A stretch of 37,971 nucleotides of DNA from Flavobacteriales bacterium (GCA_947462255.1 CANHOA010000028.1:1-37971), one strand, 5' to 3'. Shown: positions 14,740 through 24,000, counted from the first letter of the stretch. Translations and numbers: made by a program. The notes: generated by a model not told the origin, from the letters alone.

Positions 14740-15953
14740 CGTAAACGTATAGAAATTGCCTCTCCATAGGCTTTATTAGTAAAAACACCCAGTAAATTTT
14801 CACTACCAATTCCAAGAGACCAAGCTCCTTTTTTGTAATAGGAATACATACCCAGCATAAAATCTGAAAAACCACCATAACTTCCATTCATTCCAAGATG
14901 GAAATTCCGCCCTAAGCGAGCATCTAAACCAACAAAAACCATAGGGATATAAGCTTTAGCAAGAAAAATCCTAAAGCCATAGAACTCTTGAAATCGTTTT
15001 TTTGAACTCGTTTCCACTAGTTTGGCTACCTGAATCATACCAGGCAAAAGCACCCAATTAGCACTACTTTTATCAACGATTTGCAAGGAATCTAAGGAGT
15101 TGAAACTTGGACTAAATTGCCCATTCGCATTAATTATTTGATTAAATGAGAGTCCGATTGTTGAATAATTTGTGTCCACAGAACTAACCGTTAGCGCTTG
15201 ATTCATATGGGCAAAACCCACGTTTTTAATTAGAATTTGAAGGTAATTTATCTTCTCATTATTCCCTTTTAAGGGCAAGCGGATATCGGCATCCAAGCAA
15301 AGACCTAGACCTTTAGAAAAGGAATTCCCATTTGTGTTTTTCAAACTACCATTAATTGCTAGCGTTAAGGTATCGGTTTGCAGCGATTGATAAATAGTTC
15401 CGTTATTTATTTGAAGACTTGAATAATTAGATAAATTAATCAAATTGAGTGTGAGGCTTGAATTGCTTTTTTTATCTATGAGCGTAAATCCGAGCTTCTG
15501 AAAACTATAAAAAGAAAATGCAGTACCACTGAAATCAGCAATAGTACCGCTATAATTCGCATTGCCATAGAACGCTAGGCCATAAAGGTCTTTTGGGTAA
15601 ACTACGCCGCCAAATGAATGGTACGCTGCTTTGATCCCAAACCCTAAATCATGCTTTTTACATAAACTAGCCGCTGTGTTTCGATATTCTATTTCTCCTT
15701 GCAAGTTCAAACCAAAACGATTAATTACGCCATGCTTATCAAAACTTGCTGTTTTTATATCATCGGTAATTTCACCACCATAAAAAAGTTTATCACTTAG
15801 GCTATTCAAAATGGAACTGCCACTATAATCTGCAAGACCGGACAAACAAAACTCATGTTTAGGAACAAGTGAATCTTCCAATATTGGCAGCATTAATTGG
15901 GCCTTAACACCAAGAGAAATGAACAGAAAAAGACCAACATAAATGAACTTCAT
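14727..15953 (-). CDS. DUF5723-like outer-membrane beta-barrel protein
   Basis: 408 residues from the ATG at 15953. Signal peptide MKFIYVGLFLFISLGVKA, then long alternating strands typical of a Bacteroidota barrel (DUF5723 family by appearance): LADYSGSSILNSLSDKL, FGLNLQGEIEYRNTAA, LGFGIKAAYHSFGGV and a late HLGMNGSYGGFSDFMLG strand, ending in IRLRCGI. By family it should sit in the outer membrane; a transport or T9SS-accessory role is only a guess. The preceding lipoprotein's TGA shares one base with this ATG (TGATG), so translation is probably coupled. Confidence 0.7.
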   Translation of the reverse strand: MKFIYVGLFLFISLGVKAQLMLPILEDSLVPKHEFCLSGLADYSGSSILNSLSDKLFYGGEITDDIKTASFDKHGVINRFGLNLQGEIEYRNTAASLCKKHDLGFGIKAAYHSFGGVVYPKDLYGLAFYGNANYSGTIADFSGTAFSFYSFQKLGFTLIDKKSNSSLTLNLINLSNYSSLQINNGTIYQSLQTDTLTLAINGSLKNTNGNSFSKGLGLCLDADIRLPLKGNNEKINYLQILIKNVGFAHMNQALTVSSVDTNYSTIGLSFNQIINANGQFSPSFNSLDSLQIVDKSSANWVLLPGMIQVAKLVETSSKKRFQEFYGFRIFLAKAYIPMVFVGLDARLGRNFHLGMNGSYGGFSDFMLGMYSYYKKGAWSLGIGSENLLGVFTNKAYGEAISIRLRCGI

Positions 15954-17548
15954 CAATAAACGATTTTAGTTTGGAAGGCAGTTTTAAGCTTTATGCCAAT
16001 GAATGCACCAAAGGGGATAGCAACAGAATGATTAATGGTATTGATAGGATCTGGCGTATCTAATTTGACTTCCACTTTCAATTTCTTAATGAGCTCAAGA
16101 TCAGCAATAAGCGCTTCAGGAAAGACAAATTCTAATACAGATGTTTTCTTGCGTAAATTATCGACTGGATCAACAACACCATAATCCGCAGATAGTATTG
16201 CGGCCGTTCCAAATACTTCGTGTAAGGTAAAACCTTGCTCCGTTAAAAACGATAATTTCACTTCGCCTTGCATTGGAAAAGCGTTTACAGCCTCTAAAAT
16301 AAGTTTTCCGGAACTAACAGTAACTGAATGGGAAGATTGCTTTAAGTTTACATTGAAAGTATCAATAAGAGTAAGTCCATCCGCCATAAGCTGCAAAGGC
16401 ATTTGCGCTTTGAGCTTCACTTTTATTCTTGAGGTTGAAAATATTTCATCCCATCCACCATTCACGTTGCCTAATGGATTTAACTGAATGCTATAACCAA
16501 AGTTTAAGGTGCTACCTAAATTTTCCAGTAATTGTTCGATATTACTATTTGACGAATTAAAGGACAAGGAATTTTGACTTGCTTGAAGCGTATTCCAGCT
16601 CCCAATTGCGGGAGAAAGTAAAATCGGCTGACCCAATGAACTTGCATTCAGCGCAACCGTTTGATTATTGGCATTTGTATTTTCAATAAGACTAATAATT
16701 CCTTTTACAGGAACCTTCATTCCATTTTCTATTTCAACCTGTAGATCAAGCGCTGGTAAATCAATTAATCCTGAGACAATGTTATTTAGGTATGGAACCG
16801 ATAACAAAGAAGTATCTGAAATGATCTGATTTCCAAAATACCCTAATGCGTAGTCAACGGTTAAGTTTTGGATACTTGCTTCCACTTTAAATTCATTGCT
16901 CGTGCTCAAAGCTATCGAGGGACCTGAAGGATCTGTCTTTACTGTAAGTTGCGATTGAATAACATTAAAATGGGTAGCACTGATTCCTCGCAAGTCCATT
17001 TCATACCCACTTACGTCAAGAATAGCGGTGGATGTCCCTGGATTAGCTTGGCTTCCTCCGGGAACGGAATACGTTTGCTCAAAAACAATCCCATTTTTTG
17101 TGACTCCAGGCAAATTCACTTTGTATATTGCTGTTGTATTAAGTGGATTAAATACTTTAATATTGATTTTTCCAGAATAAACGCGAATTTTTTTCAATTG
17201 AATTCCCGGAATCATTAAGGCATGTTCTTCTATGTTATTGAAAATATCAACACCTGGAGGAACGGTAAATCCAAAGGCAGGATAAAAAAATTGAGCGATT
17301 GAAGTGTCTGGCATCTTAACAATATCGGAAATTCCTAAATCCAGAATGGTACGTGAAAAATCAAGGTCTATTGTACCATTTGCACCCGCAATAAGGGTAG
17401 AATCATTGTAAAAATTCGCTAAACTTAGCGTATCGTTAATTATTGGAGCCACCCAATCATTTTTCCACGATGTATTTTCTTTACGACAAGCCGTACTGAC
17501 AAGTAATAAGGCACTGAAAAATGTGATAATTATGTATTTATTTCTCAT
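15953..17548 (-). CDS. Large lipoprotein of the thiolase operon
   Basis: 531 residues. I chose the ATG at 17548 because it gives MRNKYIIITFFSALLLVSTACRK, a lipoprotein signal with Cys21 as the lipid site; an in-frame upstream start would bury it inside the thiolase gene. The mature part is beta-rich with many 'NSLSFNSSNSNIEQ' and 'LDLQVEIENGMKVPVKG' type strands, resembling secreted Bacteroidota proteins of unknown function placed beside barrel proteins. The ATGA overlap with the thiolase stop and the TGATG overlap with the DUF5723 start show that it is part of one translation-coupled operon. It is probably anchored in the outer membrane as a partner of the barrel. Confidence 0.8.
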   Translation of the reverse strand: MRNKYIIITFFSALLLVSTACRKENTSWKNDWVAPIINDTLSLANFYNDSTLIAGANGTIDLDFSRTILDLGISDIVKMPDTSIAQFFYPAFGFTVPPGVDIFNNIEEHALMIPGIQLKKIRVYSGKINIKVFNPLNTTAIYKVNLPGVTKNGIVFEQTYSVPGGSQANPGTSTAILDVSGYEMDLRGISATHFNVIQSQLTVKTDPSGPSIALSTSNEFKVEASIQNLTVDYALGYFGNQIISDTSLLSVPYLNNIVSGLIDLPALDLQVEIENGMKVPVKGIISLIENTNANNQTVALNASSLGQPILLSPAIGSWNTLQASQNSLSFNSSNSNIEQLLENLGSTLNFGYSIQLNPLGNVNGGWDEIFSTSRIKVKLKAQMPLQLMADGLTLIDTFNVNLKQSSHSVTVSSGKLILEAVNAFPMQGEVKLSFLTEQGFTLHEVFGTAAILSADYGVVDPVDNLRKKTSVLEFVFPEALIADLELIKKLKVEVKLDTPDPINTINHSVAIPFGAFIGIKLKTAFQTKIVY

Positions 17549-18753
17549 GCGCGTTCTAAAATAACAGCGTATCCTTGCCCTACTCCAATACACATTGTTA
17601 CTAATGCATAGCGTTTTTTTGTAATTGTCAATTGCCTTGCTGCACTTAATAGAATTCGTGCACCCGACATTCCTAATGGATGACCTAAAGCAATGGCGCC
17701 ACCGGTTGGATTAACACGTTGATCGTCGGCGCTAATGGCTAATTCTTTTAAACATGCTAAGACTTGGGCTGAAAACGCTTCGTTAATTTCAATAATATCC
17801 ATTTGATCCAAGGTAAGTCCAGCCCTTTCGAGTACTTTTTGCGTCGCTTTTACAGGCCCAATTCCCATAATGGAAGGCTCTACTCCTGCCACCGATGCAG
17901 CCACAATTCGAGCAAGTGGTGTTAGTCCTTGCTTTGTACAAGCTTCCGAGGACGCCAATAACAAGGCTGCGGCACCGTCATTTAATCCCGAGGAATTTCC
18001 AGCGGTAACGGTTCCTGTTTTTGTAAAAGCAGGACGAAGGCCAGCTAATGTTTCAATCGTTGTTGTCGGTCTAGGAAATTCATCCTGATCAAAAACAATA
18101 GCAGGTCCTTTTTTTTGTGGGATGATTACCGGAACAATTTCATCGTTAAAAAAACCATTTTCTCTTGCAGCCGCAAACTTCTGTTGCGACCATAGGGCGA
18201 ATTGATCTTGATTTTCACGTGAAATAGCATATTTAAGGGCTAAATTTTCTGCGGTCATCCCCATGCTATCAACGCCATACATTGTTTCCATTTGTGGATT
18301 AATGAAACGCCATCCAAAAGTTGAATCGGCTAATTGCATATCACGACCAAAAGCATTGGCTGACTTAGACATTATCCAAGGAGCCCGTGTCATTTGTTCA
18401 ACACCACCAGCGATGTATATTTCCCCTGCTCCATCTTTTATTGCTCTTGAGGCATTAATTGTTGCCGCCATTCCAGAAGCACATAAACGATTCACCGTTT
18501 CACCACCAATTGTTAGCGGTAAACCAGCTAGTAGCAAAGACATTCTCGCTACATTTCGATTATCTTCCCCTGCTTGGTTAGCACAGCCAAAAATAACATC
18601 TTCCACCAATGATGGATCAAGATTAGCATTTCTCTCCATTAGTGACTTTAGGACATGCGCGCCCATATCATCAGCCCGCACATTACTCAAAGCTCCCGCT
18701 AAGGAACCAATTGGTGTTCGAATACCATCAACAATGAAAACTTCCTTCGACAT
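17545..18753 (-). CDS. Acetyl-CoA C-acyltransferase (thiolase, PcaF/PaaJ-like)
   Basis: 402 residues, the usual thiolase length. The nucleophile is Cys91 (VNRLCASGM), the base pair His358 (GHPLGMSGAR) and Cys388 (MCIGVGQG). The stretch FGCANQAGEDNRNVARM and the end YAVILERA look closer to 3-oxoadipyl-CoA thiolases (PcaF/PaaJ) than to biosynthetic acetoacetyl-CoA thiolases, but substrate cannot be decided from sequence alone. It cleaves 3-oxoacyl-CoA with CoA to release acetyl-CoA. No other aromatic or fatty-acid degradation gene is adjacent. Instead it heads an operon of four surface-protein genes through an ATGA overlap, which is unexpected for a cytosolic enzyme. Confidence 0.9.
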   Translation of the reverse strand: MSKEVFIVDGIRTPIGSLAGALSNVRADDMGAHVLKSLMERNANLDPSLVEDVIFGCANQAGEDNRNVARMSLLLAGLPLTIGGETVNRLCASGMAATINASRAIKDGAGEIYIAGGVEQMTRAPWIMSKSANAFGRDMQLADSTFGWRFINPQMETMYGVDSMGMTAENLALKYAISRENQDQFALWSQQKFAAARENGFFNDEIVPVIIPQKKGPAIVFDQDEFPRPTTTIETLAGLRPAFTKTGTVTAGNSSGLNDGAAALLLASSEACTKQGLTPLARIVAASVAGVEPSIMGIGPVKATQKVLERAGLTLDQMDIIEINEAFSAQVLACLKELAISADDQRVNPTGGAIALGHPLGMSGARILLSAARQLTITKKRYALVTMCIGVGQGYAVILERA

Positions 18754-18906
18754 GCCACATAATTTAAAGTTTAAAATTAGTCAAAAGAAAGCATAACAGA
18801 AAATTATAGCATAGGCATGGAAAATTATGAATGGATTTAGTTTCATTGGGAGTTTGCTTTGCCTTGCGCTTCCTTTATATTTCTCCAACTTCGGCAATTG
18901 AACTAT

Positions 18907-19140
18907 TTACAAGTCAATTGATCTAAACGTTAGGTTTATTCTAGGTGTAGAAATTAGTTTTGTAGGTGGTAGACGATGAAGCCAATATGTTTGTGTACTG
19001 CCTTTCATGACCAATAGGCTTCCGTTTTCTAAAATTAATGAAATGGTTTCTTTTGTTTCCTAGATGTTTATTGTTTTGAAATGAGCCACAAAAAGGAATG
19101 ATTCACATTCGAATATAGAAACTATAAGATGGGTGAGATT
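18907..19140 (-). pseudogene. Remnant of an AlkB-type 2OG-Fe(II) oxygenase (C-terminal part)
   Basis: The minus strand reads ETISLILENGSLLVMKG, then STQTYWLHRLPPTKLI, then STPRINLTFRSIDL and stop at 18907. This matches the end of AlkB-family DNA repair dioxygenases, including the HRLP iron-ligand region and RINLTFR, whose two arginines bind 2-oxoglutarate. Upstream in the same frame there is a TAG just before ETKETIS and only scraps of homology (ESFLFVAHFKT). The N-terminal half is missing, so this is a dead copy. The rest of 18754-19190 shows no gene. Confidence 0.75.
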
Positions 19141-19190
19141 ATGGGATCGCTTATTATTTTGAAAATGCTATTCCCGACCTTAAATACGCT

Positions 19191-19610
19191 TTACTTTTTA
19201 AAAAAGTAATAATCTAATGAAAGCTTACCTGGCCCTGCTAGAAATATGGTGAATAAAATAGCTGCATATGCAAATGGCATTTCTCCTTCTCCGAAAAAGT
19301 CGCCTTTATCAACTACAAATCCTGCCACTAGCATGGTAAAACAGATTAAAAACGATCCTAATCGTGTGAAAAGTCCAATTATTAACATAATTCCACCAAA
19401 GAACTCTGCTCCAGTTCGCAGGTAGGCCATAAGAAGCGGTAGTGGGAAATGCAAATCTTTATCAAGCCAAGCAGCAAAACCTGTCATTGCCTTAGCATCA
19501 AATAACTCACGTCCATGATAGATGAATAACATCCCTATTACGACTCTTATAATTACAATATAGTATTGAGTTAGCGGCTCTGATCCTGATAATAATTTTT
19601 GTAGTTTCAT
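19191..19610 (-). CDS. DoxX family membrane protein
   Basis: 139 residues with four membrane helices (about 17-35, 52-72, 76-94, 108-124). RVVIGMLFIYHGRELF and LRTGAEFFGGIMLIIGLFTRLGS are standard DoxX motifs. Members sit in the inner membrane and have been linked to redox or quinone-related functions, but the biochemical role is mostly unknown. The gene stands alone, with the alkB remnant downstream and a repeat-rich spacer upstream. Confidence 0.88.
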   Translation of the reverse strand: MKLQKLLSGSEPLTQYYIVIIRVVIGMLFIYHGRELFDAKAMTGFAAWLDKDLHFPLPLLMAYLRTGAEFFGGIMLIIGLFTRLGSFLICFTMLVAGFVVDKGDFFGEGEMPFAYAAILFTIFLAGPGKLSLDYYFFKK

Positions 19611-19907
19611 GTGTTATATTTTATTGCGATGCAAAAATATAAATATTAGGCATTATATAGAATTTAAAATTAAAAAATCCTTTCACACTCAAAGTAGAAG
19701 GCTCATTGATTCCTCCCCCTTAGTCCCCCTTCCGCCTCCGCCGCGGCGGAGCGGAGGGGAAATCTACCTTCAAAAGCAGGTCTTGAAAGCTTATTAAATT
19801 TAGTATATCCGTCTTCAATGTGAAAGATCTATTGCTTCCTCCTTCGAGGGAGGATTGAGGAGGGTGACAGTTTTGGATGTTTAATTCTCTAGTCCCTCAG
19901 GAGAAAT
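19611..19907. other. Repeat-rich intergenic spacer with a GC-rich 16-base palindrome
   Basis: No gene is seen. Two related pieces, CTCCCCCTTAGTCCCCCTTC (19712-19731) and CCTCCTTCGAGGGAGG (about 19837-19852), belong to the common 'cct-ccc' intergenic repeats. The perfect palindrome CTCCGCCGCGGCGGAG (19736-19751; 7-base arms, centre GC) interrupts the first one and stands out in this low-GC DNA. Confidence 0.55.
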
Positions 19908-20504
19908 CTATTTTCTATAAAAAATAGCACAGCCAAAAGATTCAGTTTCTGAATTTGTAACAGGCTTGCCATTCAACAACTCATCAACTGCATTTGATAT
20001 GTAGGAGTTTGCGAGTTTTGGATGAGCTCCATTATCGTCAACTGCTCCTTTATACTTAATAATCCATTCATTATTTTCTTTCCAAATCACAAATGCCATG
20101 GGTGTATGTTGTGCATCAAATAATTTACCAACAGCTTGTGTAACATCTTGTAAATAAGGGAAATTAAATTTCTCCTTAGTTGCTTTTTTTTGCATTAGTT
20201 CAAAAGTTTCCTCTTCGTATAACAAGGTATCCATCGAATTAATAGCTAACAAAGGAACCTCTAATTTGGAATATTTTGTATTCAACTCATTAAAACGATT
20301 GGTATATAATTTAGCAAATGGGCAATGATTACAGGTAAAAATGACTATAAATCCTTTTGCATCTTTATAATCTTGGGTTGATACATTTTTTCCATTTACA
20401 TTCAGTAAGGTAAAATTATCAACTCGTTTTTCGAGCATTAAATTAAAACTGCCAAATAAAAAAATGAAAAGTAAACAAACACTTGTTACTAAGGCCGATT
20501 TCAT
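19908..20504 (-). CDS. Exported redoxin (thioredoxin-fold) protein
   Basis: 198 residues. An uncleaved or cleaved signal segment (MKSALVTSVCLLFIFLFGSF) is followed by an AhpC/TSA-redoxin domain at about 30-185. FIVIFTCNHCPFAK holds the CxxC site (C-N-H-C). LAINSMDT, YLQDVTQAVGKLFDAQHTPMAFVI (the cis-Pro loop TP) and YKGAVDDN are typical of this peroxiredoxin-like group. It probably works in the periplasm. It starts 4 bp after the stop of the multicopper oxidase gene, so the two likely form an operon, perhaps keeping the oxidase or its copper in the right redox state (inference). Confidence 0.87.
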   Translation of the reverse strand: MKSALVTSVCLLFIFLFGSFNLMLEKRVDNFTLLNVNGKNVSTQDYKDAKGFIVIFTCNHCPFAKLYTNRFNELNTKYSKLEVPLLAINSMDTLLYEEETFELMQKKATKEKFNFPYLQDVTQAVGKLFDAQHTPMAFVIWKENNEWIIKYKGAVDDNGAHPKLANSYISNAVDELLNGKPVTNSETESFGCAIFYRK

Positions 20505-20508
20505 TGTC

Positions 20509-22242
20509 TTAGTTTACAACAAACGTTTTTGTAATCACTTGTTTGCTACCTTTTTCCATAATAGATATAGTATAAACGCCCTTACTTAATGTGCTAATAT
20601 CTATTCCATCTTTTAAATATGGATTGGGCAACATCAATTTTGTTCGTCCTAATAAATCTTTTATGCTAACATAATAGGCAGATTGAGCTTGATTCTTAAA
20701 CTCAACAAACAATTTATCATGTGATGGATTTGGATATAATGTAATCGGTATTTCTACCTTGGAAATTTCATTTACAGAGTTTAGATCTGTTACCACAAAT
20801 TGCCCCATCATGCCTTCGTCTTCATGCAAGGCAATGTGACAATGATACATAAATGGATGTATTGCATCAGCATAATCATCAAATTTTGCGATGAACCTGA
20901 CGGTTTTTCCTCCTTCCACAAGAACAACATCTTTCCACCCTTGCTGATAAGTGGGTGGTGTTGCTCCATTAATTGTCAATATTTTAAATTCAACATCATG
21001 AATATGGAAGGGATGCCCAAAAACAGAAGTGCTTTTCAATTCCCATACTTCTGTTTGATTCAAAGGAATAGAATGATTGATCGTATTGAAATTAAATAAT
21101 TGATGCCCTAATATAAAAGCATTTGGTCCTAAGATTGGAACACTTGTTACTCCGCTGCTATCACTAAGCGTAATGATTCTTGTTAGAGCAGCATCTTGTT
21201 CTAAAGGATAGGTATTCGTTACAAGGGAAGTTGGCACACTTGTAATCGGATTAGCAGTTGTATTGGTAACGTTCAATTTCACAATGTTATAATTGGTATG
21301 ACCAAGAAAGCTTGCAAACGGACCATTTGGAAAACTTTCTCCGCCCGGAATAAAATTCCCTAAGCTTTGGTTATAGGCCTTTAGGAAAACAGAACTCCCA
21401 GATTGCCCTGAAAAATTTACTAAAATTTCAACACGTTCTCCGGCTGACAATAAATAGCGAGGCGTTGTCCCATTTATTAACAAGGGAGCATCTAACAATC
21501 CACCATCCGTTCCAATTATATAAAAGGATCTATTATCGCTAAATCCGAGATTGTAGGAAGCTTCAATTGCGCCGTTTAGTAATCGCAGGCGAACGTATTG
21601 AGCAGGAACTGAGTATTGAGCGCGCAAAGTCATGTTAGCCATTATACTATCTCCATAAGGAACAATTGAGAATTGATTTTGTGTATTAAAGTCTCTATCA
21701 GTAATGGCAATAGGAATATCGTCAACACCGTATTTTCTTGGTAAAGCAAGTGCTGCTTCTGCTGCGTCACGCACAATGATAAAGCCTCCAATACCTTTTG
21801 TAATTTGTTCCTGTGACATTTCATGCAAATGTGGGTGATACCAAAGCGTGGAAGCTTGATTTTTCACCTCCCAATAAGGTTGCCAAAGCGTTCCTGGAGG
21901 AATAATCTGATGCGGGCCACCATCCATCACAGCAGGTAAATGCATTCCGTGCCAATGGATCGTTGTTGAATCATTCAAATCATTTTGAACGTTCATGTTC
22001 ACCACGTCCCCTTTATTAATGAACAAGGTAGGTCCCCAAAATTTCCCATTGATACCACCAGTAATGGTTTGATTTCCTGTGTTCACAATTTGAGCAAAGG
22101 TATCTTTGATGGTTAGGTTAAAATTTGTACCTGATAATGTATCAGGAATCCAAAGTGTGTTGTATGATTGTGCGGATGCATTCGTTTTAAAAAGAATGAT
22201 TAATCCTAAAATTAGTAGACTATTTCTCATGTTCTTGATCAT
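20509..22242 (-). CDS. Multicopper oxidase with T9SS sorting domain
   Basis: 577 residues from the ATG at 22242; a second in-frame ATG at 22230 directly precedes RNSLLILGLIILFKTNASAQ and may be the true start. Three cupredoxin domains are present. All four copper motifs are visible: HWHGMHLP, WYHPHLHE, HPFHIHDVEF and HCHIALHEDEGMM, the last giving the type 1 Cys-His and axial Met, so the trinuclear and T1 sites look intact. The family oxidises phenols, Cu(I), Mn or bilirubin; the substrate here is not decidable. The C-terminus (TLYPNPSHDKLFVEF...KGVYTISIMEK) is a T9SS type A domain. It is followed by the redoxin gene. Confidence 0.92.
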   Translation of the reverse strand: MIKNMRNSLLILGLIILFKTNASAQSYNTLWIPDTLSGTNFNLTIKDTFAQIVNTGNQTITGGINGKFWGPTLFINKGDVVNMNVQNDLNDSTTIHWHGMHLPAVMDGGPHQIIPPGTLWQPYWEVKNQASTLWYHPHLHEMSQEQITKGIGGFIIVRDAAEAALALPRKYGVDDIPIAITDRDFNTQNQFSIVPYGDSIMANMTLRAQYSVPAQYVRLRLLNGAIEASYNLGFSDNRSFYIIGTDGGLLDAPLLINGTTPRYLLSAGERVEILVNFSGQSGSSVFLKAYNQSLGNFIPGGESFPNGPFASFLGHTNYNIVKLNVTNTTANPITSVPTSLVTNTYPLEQDAALTRIITLSDSSGVTSVPILGPNAFILGHQLFNFNTINHSIPLNQTEVWELKSTSVFGHPFHIHDVEFKILTINGATPPTYQQGWKDVVLVEGGKTVRFIAKFDDYADAIHPFMYHCHIALHEDEGMMGQFVVTDLNSVNEISKVEIPITLYPNPSHDKLFVEFKNQAQSAYYVSIKDLLGRTKLMLPNPYLKDGIDISTLSKGVYTISIMEKGSKQVITKTFVVN

Positions 22243-22459
22243 TTTTTTGATTAAAACTATTAGTTGTTTTTTTTTAATAAAAATTGCTCCCGACACGTAA
22301 AATTATAAAAAAGCTGAACTAATTTTCAAATTTATAAACAACTAGTGGTCTAAAATAGTTTGTATTAATAAACAAATAATATGGAAGGAATGGTAAGTAA
22401 TTCGCGACAACATTCACCATTAGATTTTTTAATGCCGATGTTAGTGGATTAGTTCGTTG

Positions 22460-22879
22460 CTAAACGCTTAAATTGTCGCTTACAAACTGTTGTGAATAGC
22501 TTTTAATCATTTGACGAACTTCTCGAAACTGCTCTAAAATTGCTTCTTCTGTTCCAGTAGCTTTTGCAGGATCGGGAAAATTTTGATGAAACTTTTTGGC
22601 TTTTGTCGGAAAGAACGGACAGCGTTCTTTGGCGTTGTCGCAAACGGTAATTACAAAATCAAAGTCAATGTTGATGTATTCGTCAATATTATTTGATGTG
22701 TGTTGCGATATGTCGATACCATCCTCTTTCAATGTAGAAATTGCTCTCGGATTTACTCCGTGAGTTTCAACACCAGCACTATAAATTTCCGCTTTTTCGC
22801 CTGCGAAATATCGTAAGTAAGCTTCGGCAATTTGACTTCGGCAACTGTTGCCTGTACAAAGGACTAATACTTTCTTCAT
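22460..22879 (-). CDS. arsC: Arsenate reductase, thioredoxin-coupled (low-MW phosphatase fold)
   Basis: 139 residues. The P-loop LCTGNSCRS gives Cys8 and Arg14 (CX5R), and the redox relay cysteines are Cys80 and Cys87 (VITVCDNAKERCPFF), with the 7-residue spacing of the thioredoxin-linked S. aureus-type ArsC. YSAGVETHGVNPRAI is also typical. It reduces arsenate to arsenite in the cytosol using thioredoxin. It is the last gene of the cluster arsR > DUF6428 > small membrane protein > arsC, with an ATGA overlap to the preceding gene. No arsenite pump gene follows. Confidence 0.93.
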   Translation of the reverse strand: MKKVLVLCTGNSCRSQIAEAYLRYFAGEKAEIYSAGVETHGVNPRAISTLKEDGIDISQHTSNNIDEYINIDFDFVITVCDNAKERCPFFPTKAKKFHQNFPDPAKATGTEEAILEQFREVRQMIKSYSQQFVSDNLSV

Positions 22880-23031
22880 CGATCAATTTTCACGACACTG
22901 ATAAAAATCCAAAGTAAGTTGATAATGGTAAACCTTGCATCAAAACCATAAGCAAAGTTTAAGGAAACAATTCCTACAATAACTAGTAAGAATCGTTTGT
23001 GTCTGCCGAGATAATTTAATAAATTCTTCAT
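22876..23031 (-). CDS. Small membrane protein of the arsenic cluster
   Basis: 51 residues from the ATG at 23031 (MKNLLNYLGRHKRFLLVIVG...); the in-frame region upstream overlaps the preceding gene. There are two hydrophobic segments (about 14-28 and 33-46) joined by GFDARF. It starts 4 bp after DUF6428 and its TGA overlaps the arsC ATG, so it is certainly part of the operon. I have no family name for it. Its position suggests a role in metalloid handling, but that is inference. Confidence 0.7.
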   Translation of the reverse strand: MKNLLNYLGRHKRFLLVIVGIVSLNFAYGFDARFTIINLLWIFISVVKIDR

Positions 23032-23035
23032 GCTT

Positions 23036-23503
23036 TTAACAACAATTACCACCTGGTTTACAGGCATTTTGAGTGGATGCTTCTGCTAAATTCACTTTCA
23101 ATTTTTCTTGTGGAATACCGCAACTGTCATCAGCCAAACAAGCAGTTTGCTTTGAAATAAGAACAAAGTTTTTTCCATTAAATTCTAGATCATACTTTCC
23201 AATTGTTTCAGCTTGATATTCAACTTCAATTTCTAAATCTTCCATTCCCAATTTTTCTTCCGATAACTTGATAATGTTGAGCAACTTTGTTGGCTTTAAA
23301 CGATGTTCAAAATCGTTTGCATTCCACAATTGAAAATTCGCCACTTTCTCAAATCTAATGATTCCACCGCAGTCTATGAAATGTTTAGTTACAACGCCAA
23401 GCTCAGTAACATGAAAGTGTTCAGGAACAATAGTTCCGTTTTGTAGTTCAAAATTAACTGTTTCAGCGGTGCTCAAATGTTTCTTTATTTGTTCAATTTT
23501 CAT
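23036..23503 (-). CDS. DUF6428-type protein of the arsenic cluster
   Basis: 155 residues. MKIEQIKKHLSTAETVNFELQNGTIVPEHFHVTELGVV and the later HFIDCGGIIRFEKVANFQLW match the Bacteroidota ars-operon protein family DUF6428. The end carries several cysteines (TACLADDSCGIP, QNACKPGGNCC), with a terminal Cys-Cys that could bind arsenite or a soft metal. It lies 19 bp after arsR. The function is unknown; metal binding is inferred from the cysteine pattern. Confidence 0.8.
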   Translation of the reverse strand: MKIEQIKKHLSTAETVNFELQNGTIVPEHFHVTELGVVTKHFIDCGGIIRFEKVANFQLWNANDFEHRLKPTKLLNIIKLSEEKLGMEDLEIEVEYQAETIGKYDLEFNGKNFVLISKQTACLADDSCGIPQEKLKVNLAEASTQNACKPGGNCC

Positions 23504-23522
23504 TTTCTTTGAATTTATATTG

Positions 23523-23855
23523 CTAGCAACAATTATTTTTTTTCTTTTCTAAGCTATCCGAAATATTTGCTAAATAAGCTTGAAGTTTAGACAATGATTT
23601 ATCGTCAATGCAGTAACAAATAGCGTTTCCCTCAATATTGCCTTTAATAAGCCCAGCGTTTTTTAGTTCTTTCAAGTGTTGCGAAACTGTTGGCTGTGCT
23701 AAGGTCAATTCATTAACGATATCGCCACAAATGCAGGCGTCGACTTTCATTAAATACTCAATAATAGCAATCCTTGCAGGATGCCCCAATGCTTTTGCAA
23801 GTATAGCAATGTGATTTTGATAATCTGTAAAGTGTTCTGTTTTTGTCGCTCCCAA
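23523..23855 (-). CDS. arsR: ArsR/SmtB-family metalloregulator
   Basis: 110 residues. Winged helix at about 15-90: LGHPARIAIIEYLMKVDACICGDIV, then LAQPTVSQHLKELKNAGLIKG (recognition helix), then the wing GNAICYCIDD. Cys41 and Cys43 lie in the DACICGDIV helix, the ArsR CxC metalloid site; the terminal Cys pair (NNCC) may add ligands. It should repress the cluster until arsenite or antimonite binds. It is the first gene of the operon, so autoregulation is likely; I could not pick out a convincing operator in the 145 bp upstream. Confidence 0.92.
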   Translation of the reverse strand: MGATKTEHFTDYQNHIAILAKALGHPARIAIIEYLMKVDACICGDIVNELTLAQPTVSQHLKELKNAGLIKGNIEGNAICYCIDDKSLSKLQAYLANISDSLEKKKNNCC

Positions 23856-24000
23856 AATAATTAATTAGATTGCAATATTACGATAAAGATTTGAGGTGAC
23901 TAGTTGTCTTAATGAATAATTTGCATGTCGACATGTTGTTTCGATAACGTTTTTCCAAAAGGTGAATAATTGGAGGGTTGTGGTTTAGTTATTGAACCAC

